From: Rhynochetos jubatus
Lineage: Eukaryota > Chordata > Aves > Eurypygiformes > Rhynochetidae
Reading direction: 5' to 3'
DNA length: 64,000 bases
Assembly (NCBI GenBank): GCA_027574665.1
Contig: CM050690.1
Coordinates: forward strand, 34,256,357-34,320,356
In this document: in pieces, positions 1 through 11,390 of the stretch
How the letters are laid out: every line of letters starts with the position of its first letter
Position numbering within the stretch: the first letter of the stretch is position 1
Translations under genes and position numbers: made by a program
Notes under the pieces: generated by a model
The model's database searches: none
Told to the model about the DNA's origin: nothing
What the model saw: the letters and a program-made list of their open reading frames with translations, nothing else

Positions 1-1332
1 CCTGAGGTGAAATTAATCTCACCAAACATAAAAGTTTCAGAGACATTTATGCTAAGCGATACATGAGCCATATCTAGAAGAAGGCTGGTTCCACTGCCAG
101 GAACATACCTGAAGTAAGTGATAGAGTGCCCTCAGGATATGTCAGGGTTTCTCCATTGACTAGGTGAAATCAGGTGAGGTGAATCTCATGCCAGGAGATG
201 TGCTGGCACGAGCGAGGAGCAGTCAGAGTGCCAGCAAGAGTCAGTAGAAGTAAGGAACACTTAAGACTGCTGAAAGATTGGGACAACCACTTCAGAATAA
301 CAGAAAACAAGTGGACTTCACTATGTCTTAGCTCTTATTTCCCAGTACCTGCATTCCCAAAGGCTAAGTTTAGAATATTGATAAATTGCAGTATCAGGAG
401 GAAGTTTGAAAATTAACTCCATTCGTGTTTGAATTTCATTCAGGATACAAAGCAGCTTTAACTACTATGCTTTAGTCACTGGAGGTGTAAGAAAGTAGAT
501 TTAAGAAGACATAGCCAACAGTCTTACAAGCAAGACTTTCCTGTCTAATCATCTACTATTCCTTACTTGTCCACTGAGATCATGAATTAAGCATGTTGAA
601 AACCACAGAATGAATGCAAATTATAATTTTATAAACTTGCAGAATCCAAAGGACCAAAGAGAATTAGTATATATAATCTGTTTAGACTTTCTGCAGGTAA
701 CTGATACCTAAACAATGTGTTAAAACAATCAGAAATGATGGTTATCTGCTTTATGGTAAAGATGGAAAACAGTATGATATATATATTTCTATGGGATTAT
801 GTGCATCAATCACATAATCTGAACATCTGTATTGTAAATACTGTAAATCATAATTATATGTTGTAAATATTGTAAATCATTCCAATTTGATCATTCCATT
901 TTAAAAAGGGAGAAAAACTAATATAGAACAATTCTTTATGTAAGGATATGGCAGGATTTGAAGCAACAAGATGTTAAAATAGGAGATGTCTTTGGTTCTG
1001 CAGATCTCAGTGTTTCTAATGAACACCTTTGAGTGTAGTGTTAGAAACAACGGGGAGCAGACACCAGCCTTATAGCAGGACTAAAGATGACATTTATTCT
1101 TTCTGGTTTTAAACCTACTTTTTATCCTTTTTTATGCAGCAATTTTATTTCCCTCTTACTTTTCTGAACATTTCATTTTGCCTCTGCTTTTTATGATGCT
1201 TTCAATCCTCCTTTGGCCCCTGCTCACCCTGAAACGTGCTATTTGGTTTGGAAGTTGTCCTAATGACTTTAAGGATTAGAAAAGCAAAAGGGAAGGTGGA
1301 TGATTTAAAGAAGTGTACCAACACAAGCTTTC
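1..1332. other. AT-rich non-coding sequence
   Basis: I see no supported gene, RNA or recognisable repeat here. Open frames are short (at most 88 codons), overlap on both strands around 1.2-1.5 kb and resemble no protein family I know. Composition is AT-rich and CpG-poor, as expected of intron or intergenic DNA. Confidence 0.6.
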
Positions 1333-1370
1333 GGGGGCTGGGGTGGGGGGCGTGGGGGGGGGGGGAGGGG
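1333..1370 (+). repeat. G-rich tract, G-quadruplex-prone
   Basis: Five G-runs of 5, 4, 6, 12 and 4 bases are separated by loops of only 1-3 bases (CT, T, CGT, A). This exceeds the usual G3+N1-7 requirement for a stable intramolecular quadruplex on the + strand. It lies alone in AT-rich DNA. The 12-G homopolymer is also likely to vary in length and to be prone to sequencing error. Confidence 0.8.
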
Positions 1371-4300
1371 AAAAGCATTGCCCAGACAAGGAGGGGTAAA
1401 AACAGTAACTGTGCAAATATACGCAGGACACCAGCCCACTCAGCAGAAGGGATGTGGAGATTTGTCACTGCTCCTCCCAGGTACGCTGCGGTTGTTTGAA
1501 AAAACGTTCATACTGAACAGGTGTGCACCAGTCTACATCCCCAAACACGAGGTATTCCCAGCCTGAAAGGAATGATTTATTTTGTTAATATTGTGTCTAT
1601 GCAGCCTTTTGAAAACATCAAGTGCTACTTAAGTATTATTACATTCAAATAATAAAACAAATACTTGAAACATCAAATATTTAACCCTCTCTTTCCCCGA
1701 GAAACACACAAATACAGTACTGTTCTAACAAATCTTTAATTTTACAGATTTCCTGCTGAAGTTTCTGACTAACGGTAAGTTATTTGTTCAGAAAGATTTT
1801 ATGGTGCTCATAAAAACCCAATTACAGTTTTAAAATAACTTGTAGTTTTTCTGTAACATGATGCTGCCATCTCAGTTCCCAGAGGGTATATTAAATTCAA
1901 GTAGCAATAACAAATCATTTAAGCAATAAATAAATAACCTGAGACTGAGTTGTTAAGAGTTAATAGTCTCCCATACACTCAATAGAGACTGAGGCTCCAC
2001 TCTATTAAAGTGACCCCCGGGGCCATGGGCCAAATTGCACCCAGTTGTTTTGTGGAAGGTATTCATCCCTCACACATTCATTTCCTTCTTTATGTTGTCT
2101 CTTTTCATCAGTGAAGGCACTCTGCAGTCCCTGAGTCCAGAGAACAATTACGGTACAGTCTCAGAGAAAAGAAAGAAAACTGGGGTCATAAATATGTTAA
2201 ATGGGTACGTGGGTTTAAGTGGCTTTGTAAACTAAACACGAGGGAAACCTCAGACTAATTAATGAATATGAAGCAGCATGATAGGAATGTTTTAAGGGGA
2301 AATTCACAGTACCACCCTCCCCAAACTTAAAAAAAATAATTTTTTTTTCCTTCCCTTTTAAAAATTTATTCCAGCAGGACAGTCATGACACAGCACATCC
2401 TTATGTTTTACTGAAATGGTATTCAAGTAGGAACTGGTTGCAGAGATAACAGAACTGATAATTAATTCTCAACATCTTATTGGAAATTGAATCCTTTCCT
2501 CCACAAAGACCTACCATTTATCATGACAGCAAAGCAAAACTGAAGGAAGATTTAGGACTTGAGCCAAGATCGCTGTTTAGCTTTACATTGTGTGTCAATT
2601 CCTGACCTGACTTAGATTCACCACTAAAATAAACATGGATTCATTGCGTGTCGGTGGTGTCAGGATTTGGCCTCATAGTAATAAGATTATGAGCACAGAA
2701 CAGTAGTCTTCATGGAGTCTTAGCAGTGGGACAGATTTTGCTCTCAGGGTCTTCCCCTGTCCTCCTGTGGGAAAGCTGGTAGGAAACACAAAGGGGGAAA
2801 AGGGTCTGTGGACTTTCCCTTACTTATAAAGCTTTTACCTATGTTTATATTAGTCCAAATTCTGGGGAATTTTGTTCCTGAGTTCCACTACAGGCTTATG
2901 CCATCAGCCTACAGTGCTGCCTGCAGGTCCATAGCTTGCTTCCAAATATTAGTTCATTTCCATGGTCAGTTCTCTGGGTCTCACTTTTGGGAAAAAAAAA
3001 AAACCACCCAACATGTTAGAAAACAAAACTATTTGTTTTAGCTGAAACCAAACTCCCTATGGGGAAAGACCAAAATATTGGGGAAGTATTTTTTTCACTG
3101 AAAGTTCTGAAGAAAAATTATATTTCTGTGCAGATTTTTTTGTAGCTGATAATAGTGTTCCCACAGGCAATCAGATCCAGAGTGGTGTCACCAGCGACAC
3201 AGTAGAATCTTGCTCTGAAGGTCCATGTTGTCTTAGCCTTTCCCAGAGCCCCGTCAGGACACCGCTTTGCTTGTCGTGATATTCATGATGTCTCAAAGCT
3301 GTGGCTTTGCAGATATTGAGCACCTTCAGGCATCTTTGAGCACCTTCACCTTCAGGCAAAATGGGATAGGTCACCTCAAAGGTGGAAGTGGTTTGAGCTG
3401 ATGTGGCCTATGGCTGGAGGCAATTGTGGAAGTGATCCCTGCCACCTGCAGTGCTGCAGGGCTGGTGACCTCTGCCTAGCAGGGAGTGGTGAGGTGCTGG
3501 TAGGGCACTACTCTGACCCTACTGGACCTTAAAGACCAGGTCTGCTCCTGTCCTAAGCCTTTGTTCTTCCCCTAACACCTAGGGGAAAAGTTTCATGGAA
3601 AGTTTCAAAACTTTAAACTATTTCAGAAGGCTACAAGGGAGCACAACAGAAGCTTGCTATATATGTAATTACCGCCACAATTAATACACGTGTATGACAG
3701 CATTAATATCTATGATTAATATTCTGCTTTTGTTATAATTCTCTGCTTTCATTTGTTCCCAGTTCTGCAGAGGACACCTAACAGATTCCATCAAGTCAGC
3801 TTTTAGACAAGCATAAATTCCTGGGGTGCAGAGGCTAGGGAGCTGCCATTGGTGTCCCAGACGTGTACCCACATTGCTCCTCAGGTTAGGCACCAGGTTC
3901 AGACTGTTTTCCGTAGAAAAGGTCCTGATCCCACACAATTAATGTCAAGGAGAGGTTTTTTACTTGAGTTCAAAAGAGGGAAGCTTGAAACCCCAGTTCA
4001 GAAGGATGACAAAGCTTCAGTCACTGCTCCTGCTAGGCATGGAGGGGAAAACCTCTCAACAAGCCCTTATCCCAGGGTTTCAGGATAGGGATTTTTAATT
4101 TCTCTGTTTAGAAGTGCCGTTGAAAAGCAGCTCTAGCATAGACAGAGGGGCAATGACAAAATTAAACGTGCTCAGTTAGCCTTTAATACTTTGAGTATAT
4201 TATTGAAATAGTTACACAGAAACATATTTATAGTGTTTATTCACCAATACTCAAAATATTCCCAAGTCAAAGCTTTCCATTGAAGGCAGTGGAAAGAAGT

Positions 4301-4390
4301 TTTCAGAAAGGAGTAAGTGAGCTGGTTAAACTCTTTGCCAGGAAAAGACCATTTTCTTTCTGTCCACTTGGCTGGCTTCTCAGCTGACAA
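1371..4390. other. Non-coding stretch, nothing recognised
   Basis: About 3 kb of unique-looking AT-rich sequence. Short A/T homopolymers (for example A-runs near 2.99 kb) are the only simple-sequence features. Possible open frames of 61-85 codons have no recognisable content. Confidence 0.55.
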
Positions 4391-4440
4391 ACCACCATTG
4401 TCTTCAATGCAGTGACACTGATCTATACCAGCTTTTCAGC
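4391..4440. repeat. Old amniote palindromic-type repeat fragment
   Basis: The stretch containing CCATTGTCTTCAATGCAGTG and then GATCTATACCAGC resembles an interspersed repeat common in turtles, crocodilians and birds. Its core reads like 'ccattgacttcaatggagttacactgatttacaccagc'-type sequence. About 40 bases align by eye with scattered mismatches, as expected of a very old insertion. I cannot give the Repbase name. Because the core is self-complementary, strand is undefined. A second, longer fragment lies at 48.7 kb. Confidence 0.5.
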
Positions 4441-4511
4441 TAACGGATAGTTCACAGGCCACTTCTGGTTTTTGTCAAGTGTAGTCAAGATTTGTAAGTA
4501 TTTTCAGCTCC

Positions 4512-4536
4512 TTTTTTTTTTTTTTTTTTTTTTTTT
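4512..4536 (+). repeat. Poly(T) tract, T25
   Basis: An uninterrupted run of 25 thymines. It could be a reverse-strand poly(A) tail of an old retroposon, but no retroposed body is recognisable next to it, so it is recorded only as a homopolymer. Confidence 0.95.
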
Positions 4537-5759
4537 GGTAAACTTCTTTTCCAGCTCTTTTACTTGCTGTCCTATCAGCTCGCTGATCTACTGGCTTAAG
4601 TGATCTGAGCAAGAGAAGAAAGGATAATAGGCTTCCTACAGATTAATTTAGGGGGGAATTAATGCAAAAGGACTAAAACAAGCAGAAAACTTTCGAGATC
4701 AAAAGCCACTTTCTGAACGCCAGTATGTAACAAATGACACCACGCCACATACAGGACAGAAACAAAGGCAGTACTTTCATTTGGTCATCTATTTCATGGT
4801 TATTATTTATTTATTTTTACTGTTCATTCAGCTTGAGGACTGGGCATGGGCTGAGAAAGGAATTTAGGATTTCAGCCACCCTCCCAACAGCAGAAAAACT
4901 ATAAATAGTGTTCAGTCTTTTATCCTTTGAACACTCCGAAGGCCCTTGTAGTCAGCGGAAGTGTTAAGCATGCCCAAGAAGCCCGGAGTGGGCCCGTTAA
5001 TGAATAGGCCTCGTTGTGCCTGCTGATTACACAGGTAGATGGTGACAAGGCAGACAGTGTCCAGTCCTAACAGCAGTCCTTGTGTTGGGGAGATGATCCT
5101 TTCAAACCCTCTGTTCTGCTCCGCCCGATCCTTCTGCGCTCTTCCTAGACGGGAGGGATGGGAACAAAACCTCATCCCTGTCCTTTCTGGTTCCAGCAAG
5201 GGGACAGGCCTGACACAAGCTGCAGTAGCATTTTGATCCTGCACCAGTGGTAAGCAGCGAGTGTTCTGCCAAGGCTGAGTGAGACCCTGTGACCGCTCCT
5301 GTTCACCTGGTGTCCCCGTTTCCAGCGCCTGGTCCGTGGCTATGCTTTGAAACCATGCAAGCGCTATAACATTTTAATATCATTTTTCTTTTTATGGTAA
5401 ATAAAATTGGCCTCTCTGAACTTTTCTATGCATGCCAAATAGAATGCTAGGTGTTATCTTGGCAGGTTTTCCACTTTGGTAGTGTTTCTATGAAATGTGG
5501 AAATGAGAAAAATTTAGCAATAAACCTTTGTCTCTTTCCCTATTAAAATTGTCAGTATAGTAAATCAAGCTTTTAATGGCCAGGAAAAAAATTCAGTACA
5601 TTTAAGAAACCAAGAAAATGTCTCTTGTGGCATCTGTAAAAATATCATCTGGTACTATTTAACTTGGGGAGAGACACATGTGACAAAGTTTATAGAGAAA
5701 ATGTTAGTGTGCAGTTCAGCTTGAAACAGAGAGCCTCAAAACACACTCTTCATATTTCC
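4537..5759. other. Non-coding stretch, mildly CpG-enriched centre
   Basis: Around 4.93-5.33 kb the sequence is somewhat richer in GC and CpG than its surroundings and carries overlapping frames of 110 (-) and 65 (+) codons, neither recognisable. A short piece at about 4,934-4,985 resembles the palindromic amniote repeat class seen at 4.39 kb, but the match is too degraded to call. Confidence 0.4.
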
Positions 5760-6070
5760 AAATCGTTTCATGTGTGATGTGATCTGTGGAAAGAAGGGTA
5801 AGCATTGTCATCTAGTCAGTATTTACTTAGAGCTTCCTAAATACCAGCACAAATATTCAATTGATTTTTTTATATCTAAATATAAGCAGTTATGATTTTT
5901 AGATGCAGTGAATGATGAAGACCACATTAAAGGCACAACTGAATTTGCATGATAAATTATGTAATTTGCGTGTAAATTATGGTGCATGTAAAGAAAAATG
6001 CACAAGCGAAACAGAAGAACGAAATCTGCCTTTGCGGTGATTGATTGATCCTGCAGTCCTGACTTCACCT
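5760..6070. promoter_or_regulatory. Candidate conserved-type enhancer block with tandem POU/homeodomain cassette
   Basis: This AT-rich block is dense in homeodomain-type cores. It contains a perfect octamer ATTTGCAT at 5943-5950. The stretch 5941-5981 is an imperfect tandem duplication with a 20-21 bp period: AATTTGC occurs at 5942-5948 and 5963-5969, and TAAATTATG at 5953-5961 and 5973-5981. Nearby are TGATTGATTGAT-like and GCATG motifs. Such spacing puts paired sites on the same DNA face. The enhancer role is inference from motif density; conservation was not measured. Confidence 0.35.
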
Positions 6071-7689
6071 GAAGAGATGTGAAAAGGAGTTTGGCTAAAG
6101 GAGGCTGGAGGCAATGAAAGTTTATGCCTAGTAGCCTTCATGCCTTTTTTGGTTTGGTTGTTGTGGGTTTTTTTGCACACACACACACCCCACCCCCCCC
6201 CCGCAGAAGATCAATCTGTCAAACTGAAAGAAAAATAGACTTCCTGTCCATTACATATACAAGTCCTTGAATTATCTTTAGCGGTTGCCTTTTCACTGAA
6301 CTGTGAGACAACTTAATTTGAAATTACTCTTTTTTGGAAATCCTAAACCCTTGACACATTTCATTAGGCACAAAATGATTATAGTTATCAGTTAATTTGT
6401 TTGAAGACTTGGTAAACACTTGTTACAAAGAGTTTTAGAGACATCTAGTAGTTAGCAGAAAAGGGAAGCTGTCTCCAATCCTTAGTTTATTTACTTAGCA
6501 CTTATTAAGCACCACTTCTGTATCTACCCAAAAAAGAAATATTTTAAGCAAACCGTAAAAGTAGGCTTGACCCTTTCACGGGCACGTCATAAATCAATTG
6601 TTAAAGCAAGGGTGAAAACTCTGAAAGAGGTCAGAGGTGAAAGAGGGGTCATCTCTGAGAAGGGACAGTGTGAAAATCCGTGAGGGGTGGAGCTTAGCTG
6701 CAGATAAAGGCTGGAAAAAGGAAATTCTAGAAGTGTCGAGGTTCTTACACCAGTAAAGCACCAATAAAATCATGTCTATCAGAGTGCTGAGGTTATTCAC
6801 AGATCATTTCTAAGCCTGCAGCTCCAATTGCCAGGTCAGCAATGCCAGCTCATCTGCCTAATTACAAAAAGGCAGGTTTTTAAGTGGAGGGTTTACTTTT
6901 AGTTATATGCAAAGTAATCGCAATACTTCTAAACCTTTCTCAAAAACTGCACCATTTCTTCTGCTAGGCTTTTCTTTATCTTGCTGTCGTCAGGTCAGAG
7001 CTCAAAGATGCTACAGTTTCTTTGAACAACCTTTGATACCTTGGGAGCAAGCACTGTATACAAATGTTTGATGCCATTCCCTGAGCAAGCAAGAAACTTT
7101 GCATATGTTTGACTTCAGTGGTTTTGGCTTAATCTACTATCTGCTAACGCACCAGTATGTTCGGGACTGAGGCGCCAGACAGAGCTGAGGGAACTGTATA
7201 TTGATATGAAATGGAGATAACACTCAGAATGGATTTGTAATAGCATAAATAAAACACTGTCGACCACACCAGTTTGCCATTTTGCCGTATCTGGGGTTTT
7301 TCTCCAGTCAAAAGGTATTTAGTGATGGAACTGTAAGATTTGCTCAGTCTTTAACCAGCCTCACAGTTTTTTAATGCGGGTTTTAGCTCAAACTCAGAAT
7401 TTCAATGAAGACCTCTATTTAAGCATTTGTTTCACTCAATAGACTAAAGTTTAAATTCCAAACAATTAAAGTTATTCAGATTTAAATGGGAAGATTTCCT
7501 GATTGTTTTGTAACTGCACAATTTATAAGTCATAATGACATTCCTTCACTTTGTCCAGAAAAAACAAAGGCTGATTTATTTCCTAATAACAAAGGCAAAT
7601 GGTGAGGCTGTATGAAACTGCTTCCTTATTTTCAATGGGTCAGTGCCAGGCTGTTAGGTATCTTTGAACCCCCCCTCCCATCTATAACC
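6071..7689. other. Non-coding stretch with short CA/C tract
   Basis: A short (CA)n run followed by a C-run occupies about 6176-6203. The rest is AT-rich unique sequence without recognisable genes. A piece at about 7,099-7,125 containing GACTTCAGTGG resembles the amniote palindromic repeat class, but is too short to call. Confidence 0.5.
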
Positions 7690-8040
7690 TTCCTCTGAAG
7701 CAAAGCGCTCCAAAACATTGCCAATCTGCAGCGCACATCGCGTACCGAGTAATACTGAGCATCCAGTTATGGTGCAGCTGGTACCTGCGCAGCCTGTTAC
7801 TAGAGATCTGCTTGATATTCATTATATCAGCACTGATTGCACTGGTCTTACTGAAACACAGCAGCATGCATTCATCTGGCTAATGTATATACCTTCATTG
7901 ACGCTGCATTGTGATGTAAACAATGTCCTGTTCCTTCCTTATAGTAACCTAATTGACAGGCAGGCATTCTGAGCGCTCCAAAGGGCTATTGTTGTGGTGA
8001 ATGCCGTAACAATAGGATTTCATATAGGTTGGGGCTTAAG
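7690..8040. promoter_or_regulatory. Candidate regulatory block with inverted SOX-type pair
   Basis: This segment has conserved-noncoding character: dense binding-like motifs and low simple-sequence content. It holds a perfect 8-bp inverted repeat, CTATTGTT at 7986-7993 and AACAATAG at 8008-8015, 14 bp apart. Each arm contains an ATTGTT/AACAAT core bound by SOX-family HMG proteins. A FOX-type TGTAAACA lies at 7915-7922, and a TGACAGGCAGG (TALE/SMAD-like) string lies just before the SOX pair. Function is inferred only from these motifs. Confidence 0.35.
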
Positions 8041-10959
8041 AAAAGTACAATGTCCTTTTTCTGATATAAAACCAAGAATTGTGTACTGGTTGAGAACAGG
8101 ATAATGGGTTCATCATGGAATTAAGGCTTTGGCTTTGTTGGGAATCAACTACTTAATTTTTATAGATACACTTGTTTAAAAACCTTTCTTTGATTGAACG
8201 CATGTATTGTCTCTGTAGCTGTAAACATGTATTTTTTAAAACCCACGTCTCTTACTCCCCTGAATCATAGACTCACATAATGAGAAGTTTCAAACTACAC
8301 TCATTGCTGTGTGCTGTCAGTCAGTGGTGAATCTTCTGGTGACTGCAGTGGACAGCAGAGTGAAAGCCAATAAAATCCTACCCTTCATCTGAAGAACAAT
8401 TTTGTGATGATATTGCTAGAAGCTCAGCCCAGAAGTGAGAGAGCTTAGGCACAGGGGTCATTTCAAAATGTCCCTTAATTTTAAGTGCTTTCCATTCTTT
8501 GCCTCCCCCTCGAGACAGAATCCCTTCCTTTTCCGTCTTGCATATTGAGAAACTGCCAGTCACAGGCTCTGTTTGAAGATCTGGCCCTTAACCTTTGGGG
8601 TTGTGAGAAAATATAAAAAAACAAAGTTAAAGAGAACCTGATTTTTTGAAAGACTTCAGCTAAATAAAATGATCTTTGCTGGTTAGAGCTCTCTGGTAAT
8701 GAGGGACAGTGGTGCCTTCTGGTTGTTGAACCTGAAGACAGTTCTCTGATTGCTAGGTGTTTCATGGGGACAGAGAATTTGAGGAGTGGTGGATGGAAAA
8801 ACCTATTCAAAATCTGGAATGGCCACAAATCAAAGTGAGCAAGGTACTGTCATTTGTGGTGCTACAAAAAAGAAGCTTCTAGACCCCTGCTGGTGTTAAA
8901 CAGACATTTGGTCCAGCCTGTTCCTCTAGGCAGATTCTTGAAAGCATTTCGAAAGCCTCCCTCCCAGGGAAATTTGGCTCCCAAAATTGAGAGGATTTTC
9001 TTGAGAGGCTGGGTTTTTTCACCCTATGGAAGACACACCTGAGGAGCGCTGAACATCCAGGGCTTCGTCTGAAATTGGTGGGTTTGCCTTTGTCTCAAGC
9101 GAGACAACTTTTTCACTTCTGATGTGTTAAAATGATTTAGGCTGAGATTCTCAAAACCGCTGATGTAGCTCTTCCCACTGAAGACAAATGGGTCTTGTGT
9201 TTTCAGACAAACATTCAACTACACATGAAGATCCAGTCTCTAACATGAAGTGGGGCGACAGCATAATGCAATACATGTGGACTCTGACAGCAGTAAAAAG
9301 CCCACAACTCCTGTTCTGCCAGGTTTCAACAGATGTAGAATATATGTGAAGTTTGTACCTTCAAGGGCATGGAAGTAAATCAAGCCCAGATACTGAGATT
9401 TCTCTCTCTCATATGTATGTGTTCAGGCATGTGTTTGAATGATCTTTTCCAAAACACAACGTATATTAAATCATCGAGTTTTCCCCACACATATATTCAT
9501 ATGGTCAAAATTAATCTTTACACTGATTATTTTAATTGGTTGAATATGTTTTAAGGGGTGGGGAAGAATGGGGTTTGCAATATTCTCCTTCTCCCCTCTT
9601 TGGCATACTTGTGAGTTTGCATGTGCAAACAACACCCTCCTCTCAAGCCCTCTTTCCTGGGATTCCTGAAACACACTCAAACAGCTTTGCCGAAATGTTT
9701 AGCCATCCCCGTGGGAGCTGGACTTTTGTGATGATGGCAGCTGCTGGGTGAAGGATGGAGAAGTTTTTTTGGCAGCATTGCCAAGTCCATTAGGACAAGC
9801 TATCTCCAGATGTAGGAACTTGATTTGGGTGGAAGAGTAATTTCCTATTAGTATTATTGCTAGGGATAAGCAGGTTCATGTTGCCTAAATGGGCTCAGAC
9901 CCAGTAGGTTTGAAGATTCAGTTAACGCCCACATATTACTTATTTCATGCACCTCTGGGGGGAAAAAAGTTGTCAGAAAAAGGAGACAAAATCTCTAGTG
10001 AAAAGATGGAATCCAGGGTGGAGGTCCCAACACAGTGAAACAGAAACAAAAAATCATAAATAAACCCAGACTACAGAGTATCAGTCTCTTAAATCTAGCT
10101 TTCTGGAAGTACGGTAGAGATTTAGAGAGATTGCCATCCTACAGTCCACCTCTTATTACACAAAGAAAACTCTATTAAAAGAATACATAAAGTTATCTGT
10201 TCCAGCACAGAAAGATTTTCAGCAAAACAGGATTCCCACTCCAGCAAAAGCAAAACCCCAAGCAAGGAAGAGAAGAGATGGCAGAAGTTTGAAGAAGAGA
10301 TGCAAACACAATTTGCTGCAGGCTTCTACAAGTCGGCATGCTAAGGACCAAAAATACAGCCATCGTATCAGTGTGCGAAGAGGCCTGCTGGGCATCTGTG
10401 TGTCTGTGCCTTTGTGTCTCTGTGGCCTCACTTGGCGAGGGTACCACGGGATGAGGCTCGCTGGGCATATAGCTCTTTGCTTCTTGACTTGTAAACTTCC
10501 TAATGGTTTTAAAACCTGATAAAATCGTGAAACGAGAGTGACAGAACAGCTTTGACGCAGTCCTTGGCCTGTGGCAGCCCCTGATTTTCAAACCCTGTAG
10601 TATTATATATACATGGGAAGTTTCTCCCCTGAGGTTAGCAAAAAAAAAGAAAACCCCAGGGGAGCATGGCAGGAGGTTTGCTCTCTGGGGATGGGAAATG
10701 TTAGTGCTGGTGAGTCTGAACGGCACATGAGCGCTGGGCCACATGTGTGGGTGTACCAGGACAAGCAGGCTTCGATTGCAGATGCTGATGACCAAACGCA
10801 AGAGCATGCACAGGGTGGAAGTCAAGTTTTCTAGCAATCCGTGTAGTTTAAAGGGGTAAAAGCACAGACCTGGCCATGCTTTAGTCGTTAGCTTTTAACT
10901 TGAAAGTCAGCCGTGGAGAAAAATGGTCTGAAGAAGCAGCTCTCTCAGCAGGAAAAAGT
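8041..10959. other. Non-coding stretch, chance open frames
   Basis: No supported gene. The longest open frame in the window (214 codons, 10,193-10,837, - strand) lies here; it overlaps four other frames on both strands, has no domain-like pattern and no clear initiation context. A piece at 9,138-9,200 weakly resembles a palindromic amniote repeat (CACTGAAG...AATGGG) and is left uncalled. Confidence 0.5.
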
Positions 10960-11390
10960 TGAAAATGGAGCGTGGGGTTTATAAAACAGCCTGCGAGAGA
11001 GCAGAAACTCTCGCTCAGACGTACCCACGGTTTCCACGTTCCTCTCGAGCGAAGCGCAACGCGAGGAGCAGGCGTTTTACAGTTCTAAGCATATTTAATA
11101 CAATGTTTTTACAACAGCTGTTGCTTTCACAGAACTTTAACCCCACTGTGTAAATGCATCACAGGGAAAATACTCTGTTGTCTTGGAGACAGCCTTTGCT
11201 CGCGAGCCCTTTTCCACCGAGCTGGTGTCAGCTTTCAGCTCCGGCCGCATTCCAGGCGGGCAGGCACATCCCGGCCTCCCGCTCCTCCCTCCCCGCCGCA
11301 GGACCGGCGGCTCAGGAACCCGGGGCAATCATCGCGGCGGCCTGCCATCAGTTTCCATCAGCGCACCTGACGAGAAAACGGCAAAAATAA
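10960..11390. promoter_or_regulatory. CpG-island-like block, candidate promoter
   Basis: I count about 31 CpG dinucleotides in roughly 430 bp, in a window that is otherwise strongly CpG-depleted. The densest and most GC-rich part is about 11,200-11,350. On the + strand a TATA-like TTTATAAAA lies at 10,978-10,986. About 15-35 bp downstream there is a perfect 7-bp inverted repeat (GCGAGAG 10,993-10,999 and CTCTCGC 11,008-11,014). A 12-bp palindromic E-box CAACAGCTGTTG lies at 11,112-11,123. Unmethylated CpG islands usually mark promoters. No coding first exon is recognisable on either strand, so it could serve a lncRNA, an alternative promoter or an orphan island. Confidence 0.55.
10978..10986 (+). 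promoter_or_regulatory. TATA-like box at edge of CpG island
   Basis: The sequence TTTATAAAA fits the TATA consensus and sits at the upstream edge of the CpG-rich block, which would place a start site near 11,005-11,015. A GCGAGAG/CTCTCGC hairpin overlaps that predicted position. AT-rich strings are common in this window, so only the combination with the CpG block makes this worth noting. Confidence 0.35.

Noticed and set aside
10193..10837. 214-codon minus-strand open frame, the longest in the window
   Set aside because: It overlaps four other frames on both strands, shows no domain pattern or coding-like composition, and has no recognisable relative. Stop-poor pyrimidine/purine bias explains it.
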